Positions 1 through 30,974 of a stretch of 64,000 nucleotides of DNA are shown here, piece by piece. This stretch comes from Cristatella mucedo (lineage: Eukaryota > Bryozoa > Phylactolaemata > Cristatellidae), in the NCBI GenBank assembly GCA_009760855.2, contig WPIO01000028.1, forward strand, positions 312,001 to 376,000, in the 5' to 3' direction. The translations under genes and the position numbers were made by a program. The first letter of the stretch is position 1. Every line of letters begins with the position of its first letter. The notes under the pieces were generated by a model. It ran no database searches, was not told where the DNA came from, and saw only the letters and a program-made list of their open reading frames with translations.

Positions 1-7
1 GAATGCA

Positions 8-130
<123 letters not shown>

Positions 131-131
131 C

Positions 132-19473
<19,342 letters not shown>

Positions 19474-20124
19474 TAGCTGACCTCCGGAAGGTCATCGACC
19501 TTGACGACCCAGCTTTTCGTATGTTTTACCCCGCCCCTACGTCGCTTCCGTGAACGCCTTAATCGACCCGGCTGGCGGAGGACGGAGGAGGAGAGGAGGG
19601 GCGAGATGGAGCCGGAGTTATTGGCTCCCTGCATTTGCTGTCTCTCACCCGCCGGACTTTTCGGCCACGGAAATCTCGGCTTGACGCCCGGATGTTTCGA
19701 CCGTGAGGACGGGTGTGTCGGCCCACGATAGCAGATAACGCAGCAGAGAAGGTATTCGTTATTTCGACGCGTTGAAAGAAGCTTGAAACGTCCTTCGCTT
19801 TTCCGCAACACCGTGAAATTCAAAGCTACAATTGCATGCTCAAAGAAGTTACTTAGAAAGTGCACTGAGTTAAGTAGACTGAAACGTGCGCCAGCTAAAT
19901 CGGTCTGATGGCGGCAGTGCTTGAGATTATCAGCGGCTCTTGAGTTATTATTCTGATTGAATAACTATTAATCATTATGAGGAACCGGATATTTCATAAT
20001 CTATAGTTTCGAACCTATACAATGCACATTTTAAGTGATGGTTCGTCAGCCGTACTTTGGGGTTTGAGTTGTACGATCTGGCAGGAGCTGTACAGATGTG
20101 ACCCTTCACTTAAAAATGTTATTC

Positions 20125-20275
20125 ATTCATATAGCGCCCTAAGAGAAGTGAACATCTATCCAGCCACTTCAAATATGCCGCAGCACTGGAGCTCACGACT
20201 TCGGTCATCAAAGGTAAGGACTGTAACCTCGGTTGTCAAAGGCGAGCACCTTAACCCCTGGGGCCAAACCAGAGC
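20125..20275 (-). mobile_element. SINE-2 copy with a duplicated inner segment
   Basis: Plus-strand tatagcgccctaagagaagt (tail), ggagctcacgacttcggtca, then a second cctcggttgtcaaaggcgag before the head gcaccttaacccctgg. Confidence 0.6.
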
Positions 20276-20309
20276 ACAGGCATATATGCCATTGACTTCG
20301 GCAGTGCTT

Positions 20310-21497
20310 TGCTATAATAATAATAATAATGCACTTGATAAAGCGCCCTCAGAGAACTTAATCTCTCTCTAGGCGCTTTACATTTGCTGCAAAGGGAAAT
20401 GCAATTGAACGGTGAGTAATATCATGCTTGATAAACAAACAACATGAATAACATGGTTAGGGGTGACATGCACAGGGTCAGCATGCAAATGTGGTTAGTG
20501 GCAGCATGCACAGTGTCAGCACGCACACGCACATCAAGGGCAAATCACAGGGACCCACTAAATGCTGTCCTAAATAGGCGTTTTTAAATTCTTTTTAAAT
20601 GTGGTCAGGTCAGGGGATGTTCTGACGCAGGTCGGGAGGGAGTTCCAGGCTTTGGGAGCATACGAACTAAATGCACGGTCTCCAAAGGATTTAAGGTTTG
20701 TACGAGGTATTTGTAGACTGTTGGATTCCGAAAAGCGGGTGGTACGATGCTTGGCCTAATGAGGGAGTAGATCTGAGAGATAGGCTGGAGCTAAAGAATG
20801 AAGTGACCTAAAAGTGAGCGACAAAACCTTGAAGTCAATCCGTTGTTTGACTGGTAGCCAGTGCAGGTCGACGAGAAGTGGAGTAATGTGGCAACTGCGA
20901 TGCTCACGACAGACAAGCCTGGCTGCAGAGTTTTGCACCAGCTGCAATCGCCTGATTGCGCATGCTGGTAGGCCAGTAAGCAGTGAGTTGCAGAAGTCGA
21001 GACGAGATGTCACGAATGCATGGACCAACTTGGACGTGGTATCCTTATCTAAACAAACCCAAATTTTAGCAATGTTATGAAGCTGAAAATAGGCAGATTT
21101 GACTGTGGAGCTGATATGGTCGTCGAACGAGAGGTCGCTTTGGAATATGAAACCTAGATTTCGAGCTGATTCAACAGGAGATATGCTGGCAGAGCCAATT
21201 TTGAGTTTCAGCCTTTCCAATTTGTGAATGACACTGGGTTTGCCCATAACTAGTAAGTTAGTTTTTATCGTCATTTAGTTTTAGAAAATTTGCTGCCATC
21301 CATGTGCGGATGTCATCAATGCATGCAGCAAGTGAGTTGAGAGAATTTGAGGTGCTCGAAAGCTGGGAGGGATCGAAGCAAAGGTACAACTGAGTGTCAT
21401 CCGCATAGAAGTGAAAGCCTAGATTGTGCTTGGCAATCGCATCAGCAAGAGGGAGAGCATAAACCGTAAAAAGAACCGGACCTAGCACGGAGCCCTG
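20310..21497 (-). mobile_element. L2-A LINE, 5'-truncated at an LTR-like insertion
   Basis: (AAT)n tail at 20317-20330, 3' UTR, then a nearly open RT C-terminus (ASARN-type region replaced by ESARNLGFIFQSD) and FYADDTQLYLCF at about 21400. One frameshift is near 21265. Homology stops abruptly at 21497, where unrelated retroelement-like sequence begins. Confidence 0.88.
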
Positions 21498-21499
21498 CT

Positions 21500-22050
21500 A
21501 TGGCCGCCAAACCTTCGTGCATCGGAGTAGCTTCTTCGATTCGTTAGCCGTTCGTCGAAGCGCTAGCTTCGCCAGTACCAGTGGCGTTTCTGCAAGAACT
21601 GACACCGTTACGTGCGCCCCATTTTTAGTCAGCGACTTTAGTTCAGAAGCCGCTACAGTGCACCCGTAACAGGATATTGTGAGCAATCAGCCGGCACGAC
21701 ACCATATAGTGCTTGTAGTTTGACAGTCTCCAAATCCCAGGCACGAGACCCCGCGCACAACGCAGGAGCGGGCTCAAAGAGACGTTTATTCGCATGGACC
21801 CCCGCACCGAGCCAGTAGGCGACCGTCCTGCCCAGCGCCCTCGTCGTAACGGCCTGGCCTCTGCAGGCCGTTACTTAACAATCGCCGCCATTTATTACTA
21901 CGGCCCATAAACCAACGCCTCCACCATAATCTCCGCTGGGCCATAAATAACTCTACGCCATTTACTGGCCGTAGTGGAGATGACAACGCAATAAATGCCA
22001 TTGACTCATAAACCGAGAATACAACATATTAGCCACAGTGGAGCGGACAC
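21500..22050 (-). mobile_element. Possible LTR plus start of an LTR retroelement
   Basis: 21765-22045 is similar to 49548-49820 (shared gcgggctcaaaga, gtttattc, cccataaacca, aataaatgcc, tagccacag). In minus orientation it has aataaacgtc near one end, like a U3-R poly(A) signal. Just beyond it, tggtgtcgtgccgg (about 21700) resembles a primer-binding-site leader. 21497-21700 would then be internal sequence. Confidence 0.4.
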
Positions 22051-22204
22051 GAGTGTTCTGCCGGTGCCTGCAGCCTCTTAACCTTTTTTCCTGTGAGAGG
22101 GTCACATAAAAATATTAACATTACAATATTAAGTAATACTAACGGTTCGTGAGCTACAATAATTAGAAACCGGATGTAATCTTGCCATCTAGCTGAGATC
22201 TTAA

Positions 22205-22668
22205 GGTCAGCCCAGGCTTGGCTCCTTCGTACCTAGCTGAACTGCTGCATCAGTTTCAGCCTGTTCGTGCCCTCAGGTCCTGTGTGGACAATAAATTAGC
22301 TGTCCCATTCCTCCGCTTAAAGACCATTGGCGACAGAAGCTTTAGCTCTGCAGGTCCTAGACTGTGGGACTCGCTTCCACAATTCTTACACAACGACAAC
22401 TACTCACCTGCTGCCGACTATGGCTCATCCTTTTTCAGCAGTCCTGAGCTGCTACTTCCATGCTACTCACTACCTCAACTGCTTTCCTGACTCTGCTATG
22501 CTTCCCACTTTCTCTTTGTTTCGTGAGACGAAGTCTGTTGGCTACCGAATGCGTACCGAAAGCCGCACAGGCTGTGAGTTCGCTATATAAAACTCGCCTG
22601 CGTAACACCCACATGGTCTTTATGACGTTGTGGAGTTACAGACGGAGATAAATTACATTACATTACAT
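22205..22668 (+). mobile_element. L2-B 3' end
   Basis: Encodes LAPSYLAELLHQFQ-type sequence and ends in the subfamily-B tail with (ACATT)n at 22650-22668. Confidence 0.8.
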
Positions 22669-23244
22669 CTTATAAAAGAGGCGATCTGAAGTGATAATTA
22701 GCCGGATTTACTGACTGCCTTCTTCATGGACATACGTGACCCTCGCTCGCCGAGGAATATATAAATGAAAATCATATTGACGTATTACTATTGCGCCATG
22801 AGTACTCAGGATGGCTGTTGATCTCAGCTATTTAAGGCATGCGTGCGTGCATTGGCGTTGCTCATTGATTCGTTAGCCGTGCGTCTAGGCGCGTGTTTCG
22901 CCAGTATTCGGTAACGCGGCACTGAAGTCTAGCACCCGGTGCGGGCATTGTTTTCTTTGCAAAAGAGTACTTCAATCTGCGGCGAGTCAGATGCTGTGGC
23001 TATGATACCAGCATTTACGCAGGGGCATATTCATAGAAATTTCAGGAACCAAGAAGCGGAATATTTGTGCTGCTGCTCTTTTTCGAGGCAATCCATTGCT
23101 TAATCAAACATCAGCGAAGGACTGAGATCAAATTCAGAAAACATGTATACTAGCAGATTGTGTGAAAATGCCGGGCAATGCTGAAGCCTCAAACGTTGAA
23201 TTGATTTAGCTATGAATGTAACTATGATAATAGTCATAAAAAAT

Positions 23245-23350
23245 GCATTTTTATTACGCCCTCAGAGACTTGAATCTCTTTCTTGGCTCTTTACAGATGC
23301 TGCATAGAAAGCAATACGAAATGATTGGTGGTAACATCTGCAAGTAACAG
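23245..23350 (-). mobile_element. L2-A 3' tail fragment
   Basis: Reverse of the subfamily-A terminus (cgccctcagagacttgaatc). Confidence 0.6.
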
Positions 23351-23454
23351 GCACATTGTAAGCAAGTACATGGACACGAAAGACGAATCACAAAGCTATG
23401 ACAGGTCATACGTGGCTTCATCAACTCTCAAAGCACTGGTTGATCTAAGTCTTG

Positions 23455-23713
23455 GTATACGCAACGACATCTACTCTCCAACTGCCGACTATGGCACATC
23501 TTTTTCAGCGGTCCTGAACTGCTACTTCTATGCTACTCACTACCTCAACTGCTCTCCTAACTCTGCTATGCTTCCCACTTTCTCTTTGTTGCGTGAGACG
23601 AAGTCTGTTGGCTACCGAAAGCCGCTTAGGCTGTGAGTGCGCTATGCAAAGCTCTCCTGCGTAACACCCACATGGTCTTTATGACTTTGTGGAGTTACTG
23701 ACGGAGATACATA
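23455..23713 (+). mobile_element. L2-B 3' end, short copy
   Basis: Matches subfamily-B sequence from the ADYGTSFSAVL codons to gagttactgacggagataca. Confidence 0.78.
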
Positions 23714-23934
23714 TAGGAAGGAAAGAAGAACGCCACTGTACGTTGGCCGGCTCACATTTTTCGGCACACAGCTCCCCAGAATTGCTTGGCCTCTGCTCAC
23801 TGGTGCATACAGCTTTCCGAAATCTGCACCTTTGCCTCAGGCAACTCCTTTGCACAGAGCAATGATGGTGTATTTTCATAATTTTGCAACGAAACAGATA
23901 ATCCATGAACTAGCATGGATAATTTATAAGTATT

Positions 23935-23935
<1 letters not shown>

Positions 23936-23986
<51 letters not shown>
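23936..23986. repeat. (AT)n microsatellite
   Basis: About 48 bp of alternating TA. Confidence 0.9.
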
Positions 23987-23988
<2 letters not shown>

Positions 23989-24379
23989 TGTATATACATT
24001 CCTGTATTTATAATGTTTTCTATATAAATTTGGGTAGCTATTTTAAATTTTAAATTCTGTGCTACAATTTACTAGCTAAAGATATCGAAAGTTGGGGTTT
24101 GTTTTATTGCCCATCATTCTGAACGGGAGACTTATTAAAAAACGCACGAAATAATGATTGCTTACCCAAATACCTTCTGAGGTCTTTAATTCCATTCAGA
24201 AATTTGAGTTTTTAATCTCCACGAGTTAAAATTCTTTGATAAAAAGTTACCACCACGCATGACACTCAAATTGATAATTTTATTTCGGCTTTGATATGTG
24301 GAGACTATCCTAAGACTAACAAATGTCCTAGCATATACCCGTATGTACAGGTATCAGCCTAGCCTGTGAGCATGTAGGT

Positions 24380-24540
24380 ACTTGATGGCAAACTAGGTAA
24401 GGCGATTGCTTTTCACGGCCTCGGTCCCGAGGTCGTGGGCCGAATCCTGCGGTAGGAGATACTTTATTGCCGCTACAAGCGGTGGTGATAGCCGTAAAGG
24501 CTCTTCTGTTGCTATAAAGATGAGGCTGTTAAATCAGCCA
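24380..24540 (+). mobile_element. SINE-1 copy
   Basis: aactaggtaaggcgattgct, tcgtgggccgaatcctgcgg and gctgttaaatcagcca. Near full length. Confidence 0.75.
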
Positions 24541-24644
24541 ATATTTTATTTCCTATAAACGAAAATCACTGCTGATTCGCTAGCAGGCGCTGACCAATAG
24601 TAAGAGATTTTGCAAGAATATAAATGCGTTTGTGGCCAAAGAAG

Positions 24645-25146
24645 GAATGGCCATTCGGGGTACGGACAGTCCCCCCTCCGGACATTTCCCCCTGGGGTAG
24701 GACATTTTCCCCGGGTATATGGTTTAAGGTTTTAGGTTATTAGGGTTTAAGATTTAGTGTTACATTTTTAGGGTTTAGGGTTTAGGGTGGGCTGTGCCTC
24801 CGCCGTCTAAATCCACCCTTGCTCGTGTTCCGCGCTTTAATTAGTGTGTATTAGGGCATAACGAGATCTCTTGATATCGAGTTATATTCTGAAGCTTAGC
24901 GCTCATTTGCAGGAGCGTGCGGCACGCCGTAGCGAACGCCCGCTTTGACGGGTACAAACGCATGCCTGGCGGCGTCGAGCGGGACCGAACTCCCGCAGGA
25001 CCCAACTGTATAGCTCGCCGACAACACTGCCGCCGCCGCCACAACGGCCGCTGCCTCTCGCTCCATTAGAAACCATCCTTCCAATCCATCCATCCTTTTA
25101 ATTATACTGAGTTGATTTTATTTTATTAGAGCGTAAACTTTATTTG

Positions 25147-25196
<50 letters not shown>

Positions 25197-25255
25197 ATAT
25201 ACTACTAATGTATACATACTAGTTCACAATCTTTTTCTCGATAATATATATATAT

Positions 25256-25296
<41 letters not shown>

Positions 25297-25445
25297 CTAT
25301 TTATATAGGTATATCTGTATTCCTAGTTATACATTCATCAACATAGGGGGAAATGTCCTACCCGGGGAAATGTCCTCGGTTCCAACAGGGGAAAGGTCGG
25401 GGGGGAACGTCCAGGGGGGAAATGTCCTACAACCGGCCATTCATA
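24645..25445. mobile_element. Fold-back element F1 with inverted GGACATTTCCCC arrays
   Basis: The left end has ggacatttccccc and ggacattttcccc. The right end has the inverse (ggggaaatgtcc) several times, closing with a ggccatt block that mirrors ggccatt at the left. The interior has a run of tttagggtttagggtttagg and AT microsatellites. No transposase was seen. Exact ends are uncertain. Confidence 0.5.
25148..25298. repeat. (AT)n tracts inside element F1
   Basis: Two TA runs (25149-25192 and 25240-25296) with a short (AC)n between. Confidence 0.85.
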
Positions 25446-25632
25446 TGGCCTTTTGAATGGCCACACCAACCTGCTGTTGAACAATTAACTGTTATTGGAC
25501 AATGGGAAAGAGTGCGGAATTTGAAAAAGTGACGAAGTACCAAACTTTGATAGCCATGGAATTGGAACAAAAGAGAGCCAAGCGCATATTTTGTGTACAT
25601 AGGTATGGCAGATAGCAGCGAGACAAACAAAC

Positions 25633-26082
25633 CAGCTAATACGGCGTCGTTTGTTCATAGAGCCAGCTTACTTGCTATAGGCACAATGCCCATAGCGGAC
25701 TGTTTGCTAAACGTGGTAGCCAGCGTCTGATTATATTTACGTTATATAAGAAATTTCACTGTATATTGTTGGCTTAGGATGTAGGATTTTGGATGTAGTG
25801 CTTAGGGGTTGTGAGTTTTTTATTTTACGTTTTAGGATCTAATAGTTTGATTTTGCATTTTTTGGCTTTGAGGTTTTACGGTTTAGTGTTTAGGTTTTAT
25901 GATTCAGCATTTAGTGTTGAGGTTTAAGGAAAAAAACCAAAGTATAAAATATATCTCAAAACGTGTTTATAAATGGTAAAAATAAACAGAGGCCGGCGAC
26001 CATGTTGAGCAGCCTACTCAGGGCACTGAGCCCGTAGCGGGAAGTGAGGTGGCTCTATGAACAAACGACTCCGTATTAGCTG
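25633..26082. mobile_element. Fold-back element F2, 33-bp termini
   Basis: 25633-25665 and 26050-26082 are inverted copies with one mismatch in 33 (cagctaatacggcgtcgttt at the left). Weaker similarity extends each arm to about 95 bp. The 450-bp interior is rich in degenerate tttagtgtttagg-like motifs and has no coding capacity. Confidence 0.6.
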
Positions 26083-26194
26083 AAAAAACCGAGAAAGCCA
26101 TTCAATGTCATACAAACGAAACTCAATAAAAACCTGCTAACCTCAATAAAAACCTCAATAAAGTACTCAATAAAAACCTGCCTACTGTCAACTA

Positions 26195-26530
26195 CGTGAC
26201 GTTGCGAAAATTCGGGCTGCTTAGACAGGGGTAGTAAATCAAAGTTGGTCCGTGCATTTATGACATCCAGTCTCGACCTCAGTAATTCACTGCTTGCAGC
26301 TCTACCGGCCTATGCAAGCAGGCGCTCGCAGCTGGTGCCAACGTAGGCTTGTCTGCCGTGAGCGTCGCAGTTGCCACATTACACCACTTTTCTTCAACTC
26401 ACCGGCTCCCAATCAAGCAGTATCGACTTTAAGCTTTCGTCACACTCTTAAGTCTCTTCATTCTATTGCTCCTGTTTACCTGTCCGAGCTACTCCGCATC
26501 CAAGCCTGGCACGGTACAGCCCAATCTTTT
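26195..26530 (+). mobile_element. Decayed L2-A coding fragment
   Basis: Carries RLVCRERRSCHITPL codons and LHSIAPVYLSELL-like codons in a broken frame. Confidence 0.65.
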
Positions 26531-26534
26531 GGCT

Positions 26535-27773
26535 AAAATGAGACAGGAATGCCTCGAAATCTCATCCGGAGAGTGCCAAGCCGCGCCACCCCACCCCCGA
26601 CAGATTAGCGATCGGCGGGCTTTCTTTCTGCGGGCATCGTCTGTACCCTAAAACCAGCAGCGGCGGCCACGCGAAAGCGCGCTGCAAAAAGGCGCGCCGC
26701 CCGAAAAAGCGCGACAGTCCTGGACAAATTGTTATTTCCATTTTGCGACAGCCCGAGGCTCACCGCTCTGCGGAACCCACTTTAGTCAACCCAGCTCCAT
26801 TTCAATTAGACCGGCCGCCGGTCTAATTGAAATGGATATCTGTTATTCAATTGGCAGCACCGCTCGGGGCGGCGCCGCTTTTGAACTGCTCCAAAAGGAA
26901 CGACCTCTCTTTAGCGAATCTACGAGTATGATCGGGCGGCTTCCTTTATAAGGATTGTACTCCCATCTGCAAACCGAACGCGAACTCGTGCGCCGAAAGC
27001 GTCGGACTCTAAAAGATCCCTAACGGTCTCGTCTCAAGAAAAAGCAGCAGCAGCCTCGGAAGGACCCGTGGCCGGTCGCCGTCAGCGCATCGCCCGACAC
27101 GCTTCTAGGCGGCCGCTGTCTGGAAGCCCCTCCCTCTTGGAAGCTGGGAAGTCACCCCACCCCCGAGAGTGGCTGCCGCCGTGATTCCACTGGCTGGGGG
27201 CGGGCCAAAAGGCTATGTTCGGCGAACGGAGGGCCACGCTGAACTGTAGCAGCTCAGCGGCTGGGCTGCGAGGCCCAGCGCATTCAGCAAGAGCTATTGG
27301 AACTGGAGACCCCAGCCTCTAATTAGCGACGCTGAATCGATGCACCTCCTTTGCACCAGGCAGATGCTGCGGTTGACTTGGGCGACGCGCAACAGAAGGC
27401 ATCCTTACTGTTGGAAATGAGAAGTAATTTCTGAACTTCGGAGTACTTTTCTTACGTCCAACGCAGCGCAGGCTTAAGTCATTTCGAAAATCAGCGGCGA
27501 GCGCGCGCTTTCATTCGCTTCATGGACACTGAGCCAATGGCGAGGAGATAAATCGAACGCATTTTCAGCTGAGCCAAGTATTGATGATTGCAACAGCAGT
27601 TGGAGATTAGATGTAGAGACGCTACGAAGAAACGACCCGAAGGAAATGAGAGCGAAGCTTTAGCCTCAGCCTTTGCGTAGACGAGCAAGCGGCGGAATGC
27701 GACTGAAAACTTTGCCCCGCCCTCCAGCGGATTTCCAATCGGCGAAGGAAAGAGTTAATCGAGGATTACAACC

Positions 27774-27775
<2 letters not shown>
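26535..27775. other. GC-rich island of unknown role
   Basis: CpG-rich sequence between a decayed LINE and a (GA)n tract. It contains tcctttataaggattgtact near 26940, a TATA-like motif, but no conserved exon that I recognise. It could be a distal promoter or a non-coding first exon. Confidence 0.35.
26797..26835. repeat. Perfect inverted repeat, 19-bp arms
   Basis: ccatttcaattagaccggc, one base, then its exact reverse complement. It lies in a GC-rich segment. Confidence 0.95.

Positions 27776-27778
<3 letters not shown>

Positions 27779-27851
<73 letters not shown>
27779..27851 (+). repeat. (GA)n microsatellite
   Basis: About 72 bp, pure, 110 bp before the 16-bp minisatellite. Confidence 0.95.
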
Positions 27852-27853
<2 letters not shown>

Positions 27854-27974
27854 CAGTGCGATAAGCAGGCAAGCGGTCGCACAGTCTGACGGTTAAGCGG
27901 TAGAATTACGCGCGCGGTTCAAGAGAGGGAGACGTCGAGCAAATTTGATTGCCTCGAGGTTAGTACAGGTAGCC

Positions 27975-29022
27975 CAGGGATCGGTGGAGCACGGGATCGG
28001 CGGAGCACGGGATCGGTGGAGCACGGGATCGGTGGAGCACGGGATCGGCGGAGCACGGGATCGGTGGAGCACGGGATCGGCGGAGCACACGATCGCTGGA
28101 GCACGGGATCGGTAGCCCAGAGATCGGTGGAGCACGGGATCAGTGGAGCACGGGTTCGGCGGAGCACGGGATCGGCGATACATGGGATTGGCGGAGCATG
28201 GGATCAGTGGAGCACGGGATCGTTTGCCCAGATATCGGTGGAGCACGGGATCGGCGGCGCACGAGATCGGTGGAGCAGTGGATCGGTGGAGCACGGGATC
28301 GGTGGAGCACGGGATCGGTGGAGCACGGGATCGGCGGAGCACGGGATCTGCGGATTACGGGATCTGCGGAGCACTGGATTGGAGGAGCACGGGATCGGCG
28401 GAGAACGGGATCGGCGGAGCACGGGATAGGTGGTGCACGGCATCGGCGGAGCACGGGATTGGCGGAGCACGGGATCGGTGGAGCACGGGATCGGCGGAGC
28501 ACGGGATCGGCGGAGCACGGGATCAGTGGAGCACGGGATCGGTAGCCCAGGGATTGGCGGAGCACGGGATCGGCCGTACACGGGAACGGCGGAGCACGGG
28601 ATCGGTGGAGCACGGGATCGGTTGCTCAGGGATCGGTGGAGCGCGGGATTGGCGGAGCACGGGATCGGCGGAGCACGGGAACGACGGAGCACGGGAACGA
28701 CGGAGCACGGGATCTGCAGAGCACGGGATTGGCGGAGCACGGGATCGGTGGAGCACATGATCGGCGGAGCACGGGAACGACGGAGCACGGGATTGGCGGA
28801 GCACGGGATCGGCGGAGCACGGGATCGGCGGAGCACGGGATCGGTGGAGCACGGGGTCGGCGGAGCACGGGATCGGCGGAGCACGGGATCAGTGGAGCAC
28901 GGGATCGGTAGCCCAGGGATTGGCGGAGCACGGGATCGGCCGTACACGGGAACGGCGGAGCACGGGATCGTCGGAGCACGGGTTCGGCGGAGCACGGGAT
29001 CGGCGGAGAACGGGATCGAGAA
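27975..29022. repeat. Minisatellite, 16-bp unit, about 65 copies
   Basis: The unit is about gatcggcggagcacgg, with C/T change in the ggcgg/ggtgg step and other point variants. 16 is not a multiple of 3, so each frame cycles through a 16-residue repeat; the unit has no stop in any frame on either strand, giving long artefactual open frames. A variant block ggtagcccagggattggcgg followed by cgtacacgggaacgg occurs at 28541 and again at 28907, showing a duplication of about 366 bp. Confidence 0.92.
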
Positions 29023-29349
29023 CTTAAGCATTTATCGTGGGTTCGCTTACCATCTGAGTTTGAATCATAAGCTTGCAGCAGTACGAGCCTGTTGCAGATT
29101 GCTATTTACTTTGCAACGGGTAAGTTAAAGTGACTCAAGCCTTTGGATTCGGAGGTATCGCTTTCAATTCCCAAGATCGGCACATTTATTTATTTATTTT
29201 CTCTTCAACTGCTTCTTACATTGCTTATATCTTATTGCTGATATCTGTTATTGCTTCTTATTTTCGTAGTGAACAGTAAATTCTTTTGGAAGTGATAGTC
29301 CTTTGCGATTTTGGGACCTAAATTAAATTAAATTAGACAAATTAAATAC

Positions 29350-29515
29350 TAGCTGATATAACAGCCTCTTTTGTATAGCGACAGAAGAGCCTTTACGGCT
29401 ACCACCACCGCTTGCAGTGGCGATAAAGGATCGCCCACCGCAGGATTCGAACCCACGACATCGGGACCGAGGTCGAGAAAAGCAACCGCCTTTCCTAGTG
29501 CGCCATCACGACTTA
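29350..29515 (-). mobile_element. SINE-1 copy
   Basis: Reverse orientation, with box B (ggattcgaacccacgac on the plus strand) and the family end tagctgatataacagcctc. Confidence 0.75.
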
Positions 29516-30057
29516 GATTAATGGGTCATCGAAAGTTCTTGTGCCACGAATGTATAATATATCACGAATATCCTTTTGTTCAGCATGCGCTCTACACCGA
29601 TTTACAAATCAGGATTGCTAGCTTTGATTGGGTCCCTACTGCTTCAACACGACTAGATCCGGGTTCACCTAATATTTTTCGTCTTGAAAGTGACACTAAG
29701 CGGGTTCGTATCGAATTCATTTTCATCGGATTCTATTCATGCCCTGAATAAGGAATCTTAATAATCAGAAGCTAATGAAGCAGGCCTGCGAGTGAAAGCG
29801 CTAGATGCCCGAGTCTTAGCCGGTGCTGAGCTGGTCGCTACCATTGCTAGTAGGCGCCAAAGGGGTGCCAGCTGCCTGCTTGTCAATACTGCATCCGTCA
29901 GATAGACACAGTTGCGTCATCACGCATCGTGAGTATTCAGTAGGGCAGCAACATTACAGTTCCAGTCTAAAGGAGTCGTCGAGGCAATGCTTTATTTACT
30001 ATTTACTGTTGTACGTGCAGTATGAAAGCATTCCCCATTCAATAGTAATAGCTATAT

Positions 30058-30825
30058 ATTGAGCCTTCGGAGAACTCACTCTCTTTCCAGGCCCTTTACA
30101 TTAGTTGCCACGGAAGCAGGACCGAATGATTAACGGTAGCGTGCTCAATCTCAACAAGGATAGCATGGTTAGAGGTGACATGCATAGGGTCAGCATGCAA
30201 ATATGGTTAGTGGCAGCATTCACAGTATCAGCACGCGTAAGCGCACAAAATAAAAAGCGCATGGACGCACTAAATGCTGGGATAAATAGAGACGCTTATA
30301 GCTTCTTTTTGAATGTCGTCAAGTCAGGAGATGTCGAATAGCCTGCCGGAAGTGAGCTCCAGGCTTTGGGAGCATACGAACTAAAGGCACGCTCTCCAAA
30401 GGATTGAGGTTCGTACGAGAGGTAGGTAAGCGATTCGATACAGAAAAGCGAGTGGATACGATGCTTAGCCTGGTGAGGGAACAGACCTTATAGGTCGGCC
30501 GGAGCCAAAAAAAGAAGGCACCTACAAGTGAGTGACAGAACCTTGAAGTCGATGCGCTGCTTGAATGAGAGCCAGTCCAGATCGGTGAGAAGTGGTGTGC
30601 TGTGGCAACTATGCCGCTCGCGACAGACAAGCCTGGCTGCGGAGTTTTGCACCGTCTGTAAGGGCCGGATTTCACAGGCCGGTAGACCAGCAAGCAGCGA
30701 GTCACAGAAGTCGAGACGGGATGTCACAAATGCACGGACCAATTCAGATGTAGTATCCCTGTCTAAGTAAGCCCGAATTTCAGCAGTTCTATGTGGCTGA
30801 AAGTGGGCAGACTTGACTAGCCTCA
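30058..30825 (-). mobile_element. L2-A 3' half, decayed
   Basis: Reverse of the subfamily-A tail at 30060-30110, 3' UTR, then codons for RLVCRERHSCHSTPLL and ILL-type C-terminal sequence up to about 30825. Confidence 0.75.
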
Positions 30826-30974
30826 GTCATAGCGTTCAGCCACTCTAGAGCTGCGCCAAGAGCACTACTGAACTGTTGACCGGCGCAAAGGTTTGGACGC
30901 AGCTCCATTTTGGCCTAACACCTAGAGCCTCAGCTGCTGCCTTTCGCAAACCCTTGAGCACAACGAATGGCTTA

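Noticed and set aside
24896-25093. GCC-repeat frames near 25020 inside element F1
   Set aside because: Short, Ala-rich and contained in a fold-back element; no homology recognised.
28143-29031. Long repetitive open frames on both strands in the minisatellite
   Set aside because: The 16-bp unit has no stop in any frame, so the length carries no information. No start context, splice sites or non-repeat domain were seen.
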